The notes: a model not told the origin generated them from the letters alone. A stretch of DNA of 64,000 bases from Pseudarthrobacter sp. W1I19 (GCF_030817835.1 NZ_JAUSZR010000001.1:2418001-2482000), one strand, 5' to 3'; counted from the stretch's first letter, positions 16,117-25,242 are shown. A program made the numbers and translations.

Positions 16117-17232
16117 GTGACCAAAGCTGCACTTCTCCTGGCCGGCACTGCCACCGCAGTCATCGTTTCTGCTGCAGCGGGCGCTTCCCTCCACATCGCA
16201 CGCACTCTCATCACCCCTGCCGGTGAACGGCCCGAGCGGATCCGCATCCTGGCAGCAGACGACGCCACAGTGACGTTGTACGCAGACGAGGACACCCTCT
16301 CCCCCGGCGTGTTCAGCCTCTATTGGGGCAACCGGGCGGGCCATGCCAGGATCGGCCGAATCCTCTCCCGTGAACCGGCAGCAGGCACGGTCACCCGTGC
16401 TGTGGAGAAGGTCTACGCCGGCGTTCTGGAGGCAGGCACCTCAGGCTACTGGTCCGGGTACACCTACCCGACACCTGAGGAGGCAGGATTGCCCAGCAGC
16501 GACGTCTGGCTGCCAGGGCCGGCCCCCGCATGGCTTGTCCCTGGCGATGACGCCCGGCGATGGGTCATCCATATCCACGGTTTGGGCGGCCGCCGCGCCA
16601 CTGGCGTTCGGACCGCCCCGCTCTTCAACCGCCTTGGATACACCCAACTCCTGATTTCCTTTGCCGGTGACGGTGATGCGCCGGCCACTACCGACGGCAA
16701 ACACCACCTCGGCCATACTGAGATCGATGACGTCCATGCAGCCATCGGCTACGCTGCCAGCCGCGGAGCAGACTCCATCATCCTCTCGGGCTGGTCAATG
16801 GGAGCCGCCATGGCCCTGGCTGCCGCGCACACGTCACCGCAGAAGGATCGCATCGACGGACTTGTCCTCACCGCTCCCGTCCTGGACTGGGACAGCACTT
16901 TGTCCTTCAACACGGCGGCGGCACGACTCCCCGTATTTCTGTCCGGAACGGCATTGTGGATCCTCCGCGGACCCCTGTACCGGCTGGCCGGGCTGAACCA
17001 ACCCCTGAAACTGAATGACCTGGACTTCACCTCCATAGAGCCCGAAGTCCCGGTTCTCGTCCTGCACAGCAACGCCGACACGAGCACACCGATCAGCGTC
17101 AGCGCCAAGTACGCCGCACTCCACCCTGACAGCGTGACACTTGTCCGGTTCCCTGCCGGCCGGCACACCCAGGAATGGAACACCGACCCCGGACTGTGGG
17201 AGAGGTCAGTGGAGCACTGGCTGCCGCAGTAG
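16117..17232 (+). CDS. alpha/beta-hydrolase, exported or membrane-anchored
   Basis: The 371-aa protein starts (GTG 16117) with a signal-anchor (KAALLLAGTATAVIVSAAAG). The hydrolase fold follows: an oxyanion-region HIHGLGG, nucleophile elbow SGWSMGAAMAL (Ser), Asp in LVLHSNADTSTPI, and His in AGRHTQEW near the end, completing the triad. Actinobacterial relatives are annotated as alpha/beta hydrolases or lysophospholipase-like. Substrate unknown. It is a single-gene unit. Confidence 0.82.
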   Translation: MTKAALLLAGTATAVIVSAAAGASLHIARTLITPAGERPERIRILAADDATVTLYADEDTLSPGVFSLYWGNRAGHARIGRILSREPAAGTVTRAVEKVYAGVLEAGTSGYWSGYTYPTPEEAGLPSSDVWLPGPAPAWLVPGDDARRWVIHIHGLGGRRATGVRTAPLFNRLGYTQLLISFAGDGDAPATTDGKHHLGHTEIDDVHAAIGYAASRGADSIILSGWSMGAAMALAAAHTSPQKDRIDGLVLTAPVLDWDSTLSFNTAAARLPVFLSGTALWILRGPLYRLAGLNQPLKLNDLDFTSIEPEVPVLVLHSNADTSTPISVSAKYAALHPDSVTLVRFPAGRHTQEWNTDPGLWERSVEHWLPQ

Positions 17233-17384
17233 GCACGAACGCCGTTCCATTGAACCTGGTTAGGCTGGTGTCTCGATGACCACCAAGGTCACCGGCGGCC
17301 GATGTGCGCCGCTGCTGCCACTCGACTAAAGCTGGTCAAGCGGCGCACGAGCCTCCTCGCAGGATAAGGGAGTGCCGCCAGCAA

Positions 17385-18098
17385 TCAACCGCAGCCCTGT
17401 AGGATCGTCGCGATTGCGTCGCGCTCGGCTTGAGTGACCCAGAGACGGTATTTCGCCTTAACAGCAGTTTGGCGGGCGACGTACTCACATCGGAAAGCTT
17501 TGTTCGGGGGAAGCCATGTAGCTGCATCTCTGTCACCTTTGGCCCCATTGGTCGGGCCGTCGGCGGCCATGAGATTCAGCGGGTCGTTGGCGAGTTCCTT
17601 GCGCTGGTCAGCGTTGAGCTGTTGCGCCCCCTTTTGCCAGGCATCGCTGAGGGGAACGATATGGTCGATCTGGACGTCGGAGCTGGTGTCCTGGCAGCGC
17701 GTGAAGGTAATCGTGGTGCCGGTGTACTTATCGGCCAGTGTTCCTGTCATGACCACACAGTTGTTGGTGCCTGGCTTGAAAGTTTCGCTCGTCAGGTCAC
17801 GGGCCAGGATGTCGTTGCGGGTGTCGCAGCCGTTGCGGTCAACGTCAGCCCAAGCCGGTCCAAACTCATCGCGGGTATAGCCAGTCTTTGGCGCGCGACC
17901 CTTAACCGGAATGCTCTCCAGCTGAACGAGGGCGTCGGCGGCAGTTGCCTGATCTACCGTGCTCGAGGCACCGATGCCTGGAGAAGGGTCGATGATCTCA
18001 AGGGCGTTGGCTGCGGCGTCACAACCTACTAATGACCCAGCCAGCATCATCGCGGTGACGGCGGTCAGGACTTTGGCGGGAGAACAGGTGGTCTTCAT
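17385..18098 (-). CDS. HNH endonuclease (DUF1524/GmrSD C-terminal-like), lipoprotein
   Basis: ATG 18098 gives a 237-aa protein with a lipobox (MLAGSLVGCDAA) at about residues 16-27, so it is likely exported and lipidated. The nuclease part carries VQIDHIVPLSDAW, NDPLNLMAADGPTNGAKGD and the CEYVARQTAVKAKY helix, the HNH/DUF1524 pattern (His-Asn-Asn). Small secreted HNH proteins of this type are common in Arthrobacter and may serve nutrient DNA breakdown or competence. The longer upstream frame is not supported by codon use. Confidence 0.83.
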   Translation of the reverse strand: MKTTCSPAKVLTAVTAMMLAGSLVGCDAAANALEIIDPSPGIGASSTVDQATAADALVQLESIPVKGRAPKTGYTRDEFGPAWADVDRNGCDTRNDILARDLTSETFKPGTNNCVVMTGTLADKYTGTTITFTRCQDTSSDVQIDHIVPLSDAWQKGAQQLNADQRKELANDPLNLMAADGPTNGAKGDRDAATWLPPNKAFRCEYVARQTAVKAKYRLWVTQAERDAIATILQGCG

Positions 18099-18479
18099 GG
18101 TCCTTCTGGTTATAGGGCGTTGTTCCACGCTAGCTTCCACCATCATCTGCAGCAGGTAACCGAATCCGTGGTGCCTGCCACACGTCCGCGCCCTTGGAAC
18201 TCTGCGGAAGTCCGCTTTAGTGCCACTGGTTGCCTCGCTGTTCAAACCATGGCCCTCACGGGGAACGTCACACTTACTCAACGCGCCGTAGCCAACCTGA
18301 CTTGGGACCGAGTGGCAATGAGCCTTTCCTTCGTCACCGGACCACTGCCGGAGAGCGAGAAACCGGTGCTGCCGAGGGAGGATCTGGCTCAACTTTACGA
18401 TTTCCAGCATGTGTTCCGAAGTGATAATGATCTGCACGGGACCTCCAAAGAACAGTGCAACTGTTCCAGTTAGAGGCAT
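18099..18479. other. gene-free interval upstream of the HNH gene
   Basis: About 380 bases with no convincing gene. It holds the presumed promoter of the HNH lipoprotein and the boundary to a decayed oxidoreductase gene. Confidence 0.3.
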
Positions 18480-19148
18480 GCCCGAGCCGGAGCGAGATGG
18501 TGAACAAGGGCGCATGATTCCTGGATCAGCCAGGACGCGTGGTGTGACGAAGGTCGTGGATCTGCGGGTTCCGGGTCAGGCCGAGTGCCTGGGCAGTGCG
18601 AACCGCAGGTACCCAGCAGTGGTGCCAGTGGAGCTTGTGGATGATGCGCCCGCCCTGGGCGTCGTGACCGCAAGTTCCTTTCCTGGCCTGGTCGAAAGCA
18701 GCGGGATCAGCAGCCCACTCACGGCAGGATTCAACCCTATCGTCCGCTTACCGGCACGTGTTTTCGTCGCCCCGACGCGGTACTGGTTCTGCCCGCCCTG
18801 CTTCCAGGCCTTCCTGATCCCGGCGGTGGGCGGCTTGGAAGAGCAAATCCACCTCCGCCACCGTCAGCGCGGTGGCCGCACCAAAGCGGGTGCCGTTGGA
18901 CGAGCACGATGTCGCCCGTGCGGAACTCTGTCTCGTCCGGGCCAGTCCGGGGACACGGCCCACGGCTTCGACGCCCAGCGCTGCCGGCGGTACACGATCC
19001 ACGTCCCACCCGCCTGTATGGAGTAGAGCATCCCACGGGCCGATGCCTGTTGCGACCACGTCCAGGATAACGGCCTCGGGTGACGGGGTTGAGGAAGATC
19101 GAGGATCTCGGGTCCGTCATTCCCGGATCGAACACCAAGGCCGCTCAT
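18480..19148 (-). pseudogene. decayed zinc-type/quinone oxidoreductase (MDR) gene
   Basis: Starting at ATG 19148 (preceded by AAGGAG), MDR-like stretches appear in alternating frames: VVATGIGPWDALLHTGGW, PPAALGVEAVGRV, then in another frame GPDETEFRTGDIVLVQR, then back to TVAEVDLLFQAAHRRD. This is the N-terminal GroES-like half of a quinone-reductase-like protein with at least two frameshifts; the Rossmann half is missing or unreadable. It starts 31 bp after the YjbR gene and was probably the last gene of that operon. An intact relative sits at 24325-25242. Confidence 0.6.
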
Positions 19149-19179
19149 GATTTCTCCTTCTGAATTGACGAGTTTCAGG

Positions 19180-19560
19180 TCACGTTGTCGTTTTATGCGC
19201 CCGGTTCACGGGTCGCGCGGATCTCGGCAGTTTCTCGACCACGAGCTGGTACGAGTCGGCGACGAGCACATTCACCATGTCTCTATGGAGGCCCGGTCCG
19301 CCCGCTGCCGTGATCCAGTGCTTTTTGTCCATGTGGTAGCCGGCCGTTATCTCCGCGTACTGCTCACGTAGCACAAGAGCCTCCTCCGGATCGGCCTTGA
19401 CGATCACCACTGGGTGCCCCGGCAGGTCGGTCATGAGCATGAAGACCTTGCCGCCCACCTTGTACGTTTCCCAATTCGGGCTGACACGGTGCTCTACTGT
19501 CACCTCCGGCAGCCCGCTTGCACGCTCGTTCGCTATAGCCTGCAGCTCTTGTCCCTCCAA
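19180..19560 (-). CDS. MmcQ/YjbR-family protein
   Basis: The 126-aa protein is the usual length for MmcQ/YjbR proteins: an N-terminal helix (ELQAIANERASGLPEVT), then VSPNWETYKVGGKVFML, VVIVKADPEEALVLREQY and AGYHMDKKHWITA, and a C-terminal helix. The fold is a double-wing proposed to bind DNA, but cellular roles are poorly known. It lies 66 bp downstream of the nitroreductase, in the same-strand operon that begins with the CMD gene. Confidence 0.85.
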   Translation of the reverse strand: MEGQELQAIANERASGLPEVTVEHRVSPNWETYKVGGKVFMLMTDLPGHPVVIVKADPEEALVLREQYAEITAGYHMDKKHWITAAGGPGLHRDMVNVLVADSYQLVVEKLPRSARPVNRAHKTTT

Positions 19561-19626
19561 GGTCGCTCAGCTCCTCTGCTGCTGTGTCGTCGATAGGTTC
19601 GTCACGGCCCGACCTGGCTGGGCGGT

Positions 19627-20274
19627 TCAGGCGAAGGTGAACAGACGCTCGGGCTCGAAACGGGAGACCGGGGTTTTATACTGCTTCGCCTCGTCGGGGT
19701 AGCCCAGCGCCAGTAGCACGGTGCTGGTGTGTCCGGTCTCGCGGATGTTGAAGGCCTTGTCGACGGTGACCGGGTCGAAGCCTTCAAGTGGCATCGCTTC
19801 GACGCCGAGCTCAGCGGCGGCCATCATCGTCAGACCCATCACCATATAGGTCTGCTTCTCCATCCAGTGGTACGTGTCTTTGTAGGTGAAGTTACGCAGA
19901 TTCACGAAGTCGCGGGTCATGTACTCCCACCGCTCCTGCTTGGCCGGGTCCGGGAACCGGCCGTCAACCCGTTCTTTCGCGAACACCGATTTGAGGTGAT
20001 GCTCGGGCACGTCCGCCCGCGTGGTCATGATGATCGTGTGCGAGGCGTTGAGGATCTTCTCCCCGTTGTCGGCGAAACGTTCGCCGAGGTTCGCGGCGAG
20101 CTTCTCCTTGCCCTCTCGCGTGGATAGGACGTAGAAGTGGTTGGGTTGGATGTTCGTCGACGTGGGCGCCGACCGCAGGAATTTCAGGAGCTGCTGAATC
20201 GTCTCCTCCGTGATGGTTTTGCCGCCGTCGAAATAGCGGCTCAGGTGCTTGTTCATGATCTTGTCGAGATCCAT
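19627..20274 (-). CDS. NAD(P)H-dependent FMN nitroreductase (NfsB-like)
   Basis: The 215-aa protein has nitroreductase-family features: an early LSRYFDGGKTITEETIQQL, the FMN-contacting FLRSAPTSTNIQPNHFYVL, and MGLTMMAAAELGVEAMPLEGFD with a late LALGYPDEAKQ. This pattern is NfsB/dihydropteridine-reductase-like; such enzymes reduce quinones, nitro compounds or other electrophiles with two electrons in the cytosol. It is the third gene of the operon, 66 bp after the PEP-mutase-like gene. Consistent with an electrophile detoxification role for the operon. Confidence 0.88.
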   Translation of the reverse strand: MDLDKIMNKHLSRYFDGGKTITEETIQQLLKFLRSAPTSTNIQPNHFYVLSTREGKEKLAANLGERFADNGEKILNASHTIIMTTRADVPEHHLKSVFAKERVDGRFPDPAKQERWEYMTRDFVNLRNFTYKDTYHWMEKQTYMVMGLTMMAAAELGVEAMPLEGFDPVTVDKAFNIRETGHTSTVLLALGYPDEAKQYKTPVSRFEPERLFTFA

Positions 20275-20340
20275 GGATGGTCTTCCTTCGTGATGGGAGA
20301 GATCGAGGTCGAATAAGGAATTGGTGTTACTCGGTGAGAA

Positions 20341-21162
20341 TCAGCCGCGGCGGTTGAGCAGGGTGCCCATCCGCTCGAAGTCCATGCCTGTTGTTGCGTC
20401 CGCGAGGTCGCCGCGCAGGAGCGCCGTGACCGCGTCGTCGAGCGCGCCCATCGCGTGAGCGTAGAGCGCCGGGCCCAGGCTGATCCGGCACACGCCCACC
20501 GCGCGCAACTCGGCGACGGACCGCACAGCATCGGCCGGCGAGATGAGGACGTTGACCGGAGTCGGTGCAACCGCGGCAACGATCGCGCCCAGTGAATCCA
20601 GATCGGGCGGAAATGGCGCGAAGACTACGTCGGCCCCGACCTCGGCGAAGGCGGTGAGGCGCCGGATCGTGTCCTCGAGATCGGGGCGCCCCTGCAGGTA
20701 ATTGTCCGTGCGCCCGGTGACTACAATGCGCCCCTTTGCCGCCGTGACGGCCGCACGCACCCGGGCGACGGCCTCATCGAAGTCGCGGATAGGCCGGTCG
20801 GGATCGCCGGACGTATCCTCGATCCCGATACCTGCCAGCCCGCTATCGACCGCAGCATTCACCGTTCCTGCCACGTCTTCGGGGGTATCTCCGTACCCGT
20901 CCTCGAAATCGCCGTTAACGGGTAGGCCCGTCAGGCGAGCGAGCAAGCCCGCATGCTCGAGATGCTCGCCGCGGCTGACGTGGTGCCGCCCGTCCAACCG
21001 GCCGAGCGACGCGGCGAGGGCAAAGGAAGATGTGGCGATCGCCTCGAAACCCGAATCGGCGAAGAGCTGCGCCGAGAGGCCATCCCACGCGTTCGGCATC
21101 ACGAGTCCACCCTCGCGGGTGTGCAGGGCCATGAACCTCTCATACAGCTCGGAGCCGGACAT
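20341..21162 (-). CDS. isocitrate lyase/PEP mutase family protein
   Basis: The 273-aa protein is the short PEPM/ICL type: PNAWDGLSAQLFADSGFEAIATSS at the start, NGDFEDGYGDTPEDV (metal-binding acidic residues), GIGIEDTSGDPDRPI, VVTGRTDNYLQ and CRISLGPALYAHAMGAL. The catalytic Cys loop of true isocitrate lyases (KKCGH) is absent, so it is a carboxyphosphonoenolpyruvate-phosphonomutase-like lyase. Reaction unknown, probably C-C bond cleavage of a small hydroxyacid. Its ATG directly follows the CMD stop with no gap. Confidence 0.85.
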   Translation of the reverse strand: MSGSELYERFMALHTREGGLVMPNAWDGLSAQLFADSGFEAIATSSFALAASLGRLDGRHHVSRGEHLEHAGLLARLTGLPVNGDFEDGYGDTPEDVAGTVNAAVDSGLAGIGIEDTSGDPDRPIRDFDEAVARVRAAVTAAKGRIVVTGRTDNYLQGRPDLEDTIRRLTAFAEVGADVVFAPFPPDLDSLGAIVAAVAPTPVNVLISPADAVRSVAELRAVGVCRISLGPALYAHAMGALDDAVTALLRGDLADATTGMDFERMGTLLNRRG

Positions 21163-21705
21163 TTAAGCTGACTCTGTCGTGTCGGCCGGGATGTCGATGA
21201 CTGTCCGGTTGACGTTGTTGAGGTAGTTGGTGAGAAGGGACACCACCGCGGTGGTAACAATCGCCAGGACTTCCGCGTCGTTGTATCCAGCACCACGTAC
21301 CGCTGCCAGGTCAGCATTACCCACCTGACCGCGGGTTTCGACCACCCGTTGCACGAAACGAGCCACCGCCGCACGACGCGGATCGGTGGAGCTGCCAGTG
21401 AGCGCGAGCTCGATGTCATCGCTCGCCATGCCCCCCAGCTTCGACGACGTGTATGTGTGCAGAGCCTGGCAATAATCGCAGTCATTGGCACGTGACACGG
21501 CCAGTGCGATCGTGTGCCGGGTCTTCGCGTCCAGGAGGCGCCCGACACTGCCCTGGAGAGACATCACGATCTCGAGCACGGCGGGGTTGGCCGCCAGCAT
21601 GTTGAACATATCCGGAGCGAATCCGAAGTGCTTCCGGACTCCGTCGAGGATGCTCCTCGCCCCGGCGGGCACATCTTCAGGAGCAGGCGCGGTCAATCGG
21701 GACAT
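21163..21705 (-). CDS. carboxymuconolactone-decarboxylase-family (AhpD-like) peroxidase
   Basis: ATG 21705, with a GGAGG site, gives a 180-aa all-helical CMD-domain protein. NDCDYCQALHTYTSSKLGG carries the CxxC-x3-H motif of AhpD-type peroxidatic proteins. It is the first gene of an operon running on to the PEP-mutase-like, nitroreductase and YjbR genes. A perfect TGGACGA-TT-TCGTCCA palindrome lies 28 bp before the start, shared with the divergent tetR gene, so this operon is probably TetR-controlled and induced by an oxidant or electrophile. Confidence 0.87.
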   Translation of the reverse strand: MSRLTAPAPEDVPAGARSILDGVRKHFGFAPDMFNMLAANPAVLEIVMSLQGSVGRLLDAKTRHTIALAVSRANDCDYCQALHTYTSSKLGGMASDDIELALTGSSTDPRRAAVARFVQRVVETRGQVGNADLAAVRGAGYNDAEVLAIVTTAVVSLLTNYLNNVNRTVIDIPADTTESA

Positions 21706-21732
21706 TACTTGTAAACCTCCAGTTATCCATTC

Positions 21733-21748
21733 TGGACGATTTCGTCCA
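21733..21748. promoter_or_regulatory. TetR-type operator (TGGACGA-TT-TCGTCCA)
   Basis: Perfect 7-bp arms with a 2-bp spacer between the divergent CMD operon and tetR. Close variants occur at 33455-33470 and 37095-37110, and a weaker one at 33630-33645. Confidence 0.75.
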
Positions 21749-21811
21749 TAAGGGAAGTGAATACCACTCAAAGTGGGTTGTCAAGCCCAATATGCTTGCT
21801 AAGGTTGTGGC

Positions 21812-22453
21812 ATGGAGAGCAGCACGAACCCGGAGGCGCCGCAGAAACTCACCAACAAGGGCCAGTCGACGCGCACACGCATCCTGCGCCATGCCGCCGA
21901 TCTGATCTACACGAAGGGCGTCCACACGACGAACAACCAGCTGCTCCGCACCGCCGCCGGCGTCAGCGGTTCCCAGCTCACCCACTACTTCCCGAACAAG
22001 GAGAGCCTCGTCCTGGGCGTCATCGACTGGCAGGCCAGCAGCATCCTCGAATTCCACCGCAGCCAACGCTTCGCGGGTTTCGACACCATCGACGCTTTTC
22101 AGGACTGGGCGGATTTCTATGTGCTCTCCGGGCGCCCATTCGAGGACGGCTGCAGCCTCGGTGCCCTCGCGAGCGAGATCGTCAAAACCGATCTCGACGT
22201 CCATGACGAGCTCGCACGCGTCTTCGAGGAGTGGAAAGACATCTTCCGAGGAGGACTTGAGCGGATGCAGCGGCTCGGCCGCATCAACTCGTCGGCCGAC
22301 CCCGCGCGGCTTGCCCACATGTTCCTCGCCGCCTACCAGGGGGGCGCCCTCCTCGCTCAGATTACGGGCGACATCACACCGCTGCGAGAATCGCTATACA
22401 CCGCCGTCGACCATCTGCGAACGTTTGCGACGAAACGCGACGACGCCCCCTGA
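21812..22453 (+). CDS. TetR-family regulator
   Basis: The 213-aa protein has an N-terminal HTH (about residues 20-66: TRTRILRHAADLIYTKGV, NQLLRTAAGVSGSQLTHYFP) and a TetR_C ligand domain with a conserved FEDGCSLGALASEI segment and C-terminal AAYQGGALLAQITGDITPL. This Gly/Cys pattern is common in YxaF/LmrA-type and other TetR proteins that sense flavonoids, quinones or electrophiles. It is divergent from the CMD operon and shares the palindromic operator. The Cys in the GCSLG segment could sense thiol-reactive compounds. Confidence 0.88.
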   Translation: MESSTNPEAPQKLTNKGQSTRTRILRHAADLIYTKGVHTTNNQLLRTAAGVSGSQLTHYFPNKESLVLGVIDWQASSILEFHRSQRFAGFDTIDAFQDWADFYVLSGRPFEDGCSLGALASEIVKTDLDVHDELARVFEEWKDIFRGGLERMQRLGRINSSADPARLAHMFLAAYQGGALLAQITGDITPLRESLYTAVDHLRTFATKRDDAP

Positions 22454-22507
22454 CGCGGCGTAGACCACGCCGCTTTAGCACGGGGCAGCCGGCCGAGCTT
22501 GTTGGTT

Positions 22508-22714
22508 TCACCCTTCGGTGAGGTCCTTCAGGGCGTCCGCCAAGACTTGGACCTCCACGCCACCAAGCAGGGGAACGTTGTGAATGAAGGCATCCAGTTC
22601 AAGGATCCCCGCGTTTCCTCCTAAAGCCCAGTATTGAAGCCAGAGCTCCATCACGGAGAGACGGCCAGCATCGATCAACGACCGGACTGCCGCCCTAAGA
22701 TCGGGCTCCTTCAT
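22508..22714 (-). CDS. conserved-looking small protein, 68 aa
   Basis: The product is a well-formed small helical protein (LRAAVRSLIDAGRLSVMELW, QVLADALKDLTEG) with good codon use. No motif is recognised. Actinobacterial genomes carry many similar short hypothetical proteins. It stands convergent to the tetR gene, and the ribosome site is weak. Confidence 0.5.
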   Translation of the reverse strand: MKEPDLRAAVRSLIDAGRLSVMELWLQYWALGGNAGILELDAFIHNVPLLGGVEVQVLADALKDLTEG

Positions 22715-22844
22715 TTGGAGAGCGGAAGTGGAAGAGACTGAGACGGTTCAACTTCCTGCATCTTTGTGCGAGACAACCGGAGGCGATAGCTCTCACGGCC
22801 CAGTCTCCAACACGGGGCATATCTTTGACTTCCCCGATACGGGT

Positions 22845-23096
22845 TCACTCGCGTTCTTTTGGAAGGTCCGACTGCCGAACGGCATACCGGTAGGCATCCG
22901 CGTCAGTCTCCACCGCAAATCCAGCGAGGTCCACTTCAGAGGCTCGCTCGAACTCATCATTCAGGTGCACGACCGGAGCAAAATAGTCACCGCGGGAGGC
23001 CGGGCCCAAGAGCATATATGCCCACCAGGATGGGTGAAGACATCGCCGTAGTGAACCGAGTGCACTTGCGACACGTCGAACTCTCATCAGAAACAT
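22845..23096 (-). CDS. hypothetical protein or gene remnant, 83 aa
   Basis: Codon use is good, especially in the last 55 residues (MLLGPASRGDYFAPVVHLND... ASEVDLAGFAVETDADAYRY), while the start is basic and poor. It may be the C-terminal remains of a longer gene. No family recognised. The surrounding 22.7-23.3 kb otherwise shows nothing supported. Confidence 0.35.
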   Translation of the reverse strand: MFLMRVRRVASALGSLRRCLHPSWWAYMLLGPASRGDYFAPVVHLNDEFERASEVDLAGFAVETDADAYRYAVRQSDLPKERE

Positions 23097-23309
23097 TTGG
23101 GTACCTCATTTTCGCTCAGTATTCCGCTTTCATTTCCTCGAAGTGCTCCATCCACGTTTGCTACCAACCCGTAGCGGACCGTATTTAGCCCCCTGGCTTG
23201 AGTCCTCCCACTGAAGTTGAGTGTGATCACTCCGGTTCCGAAATGCCATGTACAAGCACATTGCCCGTAACTGAATCCAATGCGCTCGAACACAAGACGG
23301 TGAGTCAAG

Positions 23310-23786
23310 CTACGTGAGATCAGCCTGAAAGGCATTGATTTTGTTGTCGGCGTTCTGGTCCTCTGACGAATGATGCTTGGGATAGGCGCCGGAGCCAGGG
23401 TGGACCTTGTCGATGAGATCGAGGTACTGCGTCTTACGTGCGATGAATTCGCCCACTACCGGGCAGATGATCGTTATCTTCTTTCCGCTCTCCCGTATTT
23501 CATCCAACACGCGGGCGATGAGCTCTGTCGCCACCCGATGGTTGCGGTAGGCAGGGCTGACCCAGGTTGAAAGGAGAACGATACGGCCGTCGACGAAACG
23601 ATAGGTAAGTTCCCCAATCGCTTCGGCACCAAGAGCTGCGATCCACCGACCACGCTCCGCATCGTTGATTACGTCGAGTTCCCAACCCGACTCCCCCTCG
23701 TTGCGAGCCTCGTCTTGGAGGGCCGCGATGAGCGTTGCGTTCCGCTCCTGGCGGTGGGCTGCTTCGGTGTCAAGCTTAGTTGTCAC
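23310..23786 (-). CDS. small GNAT-type acetyltransferase (YidJ/PF14542-like), paralogue 1
   Basis: The 158-aa protein has the mini-GNAT pattern: AEAIGELTYRFVDGRIVLLS (central strands), WVSPAYRNHRVATELIARVL (acetyl-CoA pyrophosphate loop, RNHRVA in place of the usual Q/RxxGxG/A), and ITIICPVVGEFIARKTQYLDL with the conserved Cys. Such short GNATs are often linked to stress loci; substrates unknown. It is 37 bp downstream of paralogue 2 and likely in the same operon. A third copy is at 26679. Confidence 0.8.
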   Translation of the reverse strand: MTTKLDTEAAHRQERNATLIAALQDEARNEGESGWELDVINDAERGRWIAALGAEAIGELTYRFVDGRIVLLSTWVSPAYRNHRVATELIARVLDEIRESGKKITIICPVVGEFIARKTQYLDLIDKVHPGSGAYPKHHSSEDQNADNKINAFQADLT

Positions 23787-23823
23787 GTTAAACTTTCTTT
23801 GGACTGATCGAGTAGTCCTGGGT

Positions 23824-24282
23824 CTAGGAGTGTTGCGACCGGCTGGTCACTCCTGGATGGGCGGCGTTGATGAGGTCTGCGTAGCCAGGGTTCCGCTTAA
23901 TGAACGTTCGGACAATTGGGCACATGATCGTGACCGTTTTGCCCTGCGCGCGTACATCGTCGAGGACACGCCGTATCAGCTCGGTGGCCACACCTTGTTT
24001 GCGGTAGTCGGGGAACACTGAGGTAGCCAGAAGTACGAGTCTGTCGTTGCCGGCCGCTGTGTATGGAAGGCCAGCAATCTCAGTGTCACCAACAATCGCT
24101 TCGTAGATCCCGGATTTCTCGTCGTTGACCACATAGAAGTCGAAGGCGGGCGCATGGGGATCATCGAGGATTTCGTCGATGAGGACGGCCTGGTCTTGGC
24201 TAAGGGTTCCCTTCCCATCCGGATAACCGGCTTGATCTAGGTATTCAAAATCGTAGTGAGTTGGCTCAGCTGGTTCGGCCAT
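23824..24282 (-). CDS. small GNAT-type acetyltransferase (PF14542-like), paralogue 2
   Basis: The 152-aa protein shares the layout of paralogue 1: SGIYEAIVGDTEIAGLPYTA, LLATSVFPDYRKQGVATELIRRVLDDVRAQ (RKQGVA acetyl-CoA loop), VTIMCPIVRTFIKRNPGYADLI. The MCP motif Cys and the YADL end are conserved in all three paralogues. RBS AAAGGGAAG precedes ATG 24282. It lies downstream of the MDR gene on the same strand, 42 bp after its stop. Confidence 0.82.
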   Translation of the reverse strand: MAEPAEPTHYDFEYLDQAGYPDGKGTLSQDQAVLIDEILDDPHAPAFDFYVVNDEKSGIYEAIVGDTEIAGLPYTAAGNDRLVLLATSVFPDYRKQGVATELIRRVLDDVRAQGKTVTIMCPIVRTFIKRNPGYADLINAAHPGVTSRSQHS

Positions 24283-24324
24283 GGACTTCCCTTTCGTTAT
24301 TGTTCACTCTGATGGGGCTGTCCT

Positions 24325-25242
24325 CTACGGACGCACCTGGATGATCGTCTTCCCGTTCCGTCGCTCGGCAGGGTTGAGGTCACTGATTGCGTCCTCCATT
24401 TGGCCAATGTTGCCGATGTTCGTCCGCAGTCGTCCATCCCGGATTCGCCTGACAATCTCCCCCAGCTGGCGACGATCCGATTCGACAACGAAATCCACTG
24501 CCAGGCCATCCTTCGGGTGGGCTTCGACCGGCCCGGTGATGCTTACCAGGGTCCCACCGGGACGGATCAGGGACGCAGACTGCTTCTGGATGTCACCCCC
24601 GATCACGTCGAATACAAGGTCGACTTCGCCGATATCACGCAAGTTGTCGTTACTGAGGTCGACGAACTCGTGTGCTCCGAAGTCAAGGGTCTTTTGCCGG
24701 TCGGCAGTGCGTCCGGTCCCGATGACGTAGGCGCCGGTCTCGCGTGCAAGCTGAGTTACCATCGTCCCGACTGCTCCCGCCGCTCCGTGCACGAGGATGC
24801 TTTGCCCCGATTCGAGGCGGCCGTGGGCGAAAAGTCCCTGCCACGCGGTCAAGCCCGAGATTGGCAGGCTCGCGGCGACCGTGAAGTCCACATCGCCCGG
24901 CAACGGAGCAAGATTTCGTGCCTCAATTGCGACGTACTCCGCCAAGGTGCCGTCTCGATGCCAGTCCGAGATACCAAACACGCGTTGACCCACAGTCAGC
25001 CCCGTCGTGCCGTAACCGAGCGAGGTCACGACGCCGGCCAGTTCGTGGCCGAGGATGGAGGGTGCCCGATCTCGTCCGGCACGATCGGTCCAGGTTGAAG
25101 GCCAATCCACCTCTGTCGGGACGAATCCCGCAGCGTGAATCTCAACGATGACATCATTTATCGCTGCCGACGGCTGTGGCCGTTCCCCCACTCTCATCCC
25201 GGCTGTTCCAGCGGACTGATCCGTCACCACTACTGCTTTCAT
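24325..25242 (-). CDS. NADP-dependent quinone-reductase-like MDR oxidoreductase
   Basis: ATG 25242 (GGGAG site) gives a 305-aa zinc-independent MDR protein. The GroES-like half contains AAGFVPTEVDWP and ILGHELAGVVTSLG; the Rossmann half has ASLPISGLTAWQGLF, VHGAAGAVGTMVTQLA (AxxGxxG nucleotide loop) and FDVIGGDI. No zinc-binding Cys residues are present, so it resembles quinone reductases (QOR/NADP-dependent). It would reduce electrophilic quinones or enones. It heads an operon with the two GNAT paralogues. Confidence 0.87.
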   Translation of the reverse strand: MKAVVVTDQSAGTAGMRVGERPQPSAAINDVIVEIHAAGFVPTEVDWPSTWTDRAGRDRAPSILGHELAGVVTSLGYGTTGLTVGQRVFGISDWHRDGTLAEYVAIEARNLAPLPGDVDFTVAASLPISGLTAWQGLFAHGRLESGQSILVHGAAGAVGTMVTQLARETGAYVIGTGRTADRQKTLDFGAHEFVDLSNDNLRDIGEVDLVFDVIGGDIQKQSASLIRPGGTLVSITGPVEAHPKDGLAVDFVVESDRRQLGEIVRRIRDGRLRTNIGNIGQMEDAISDLNPAERRNGKTIIQVRP

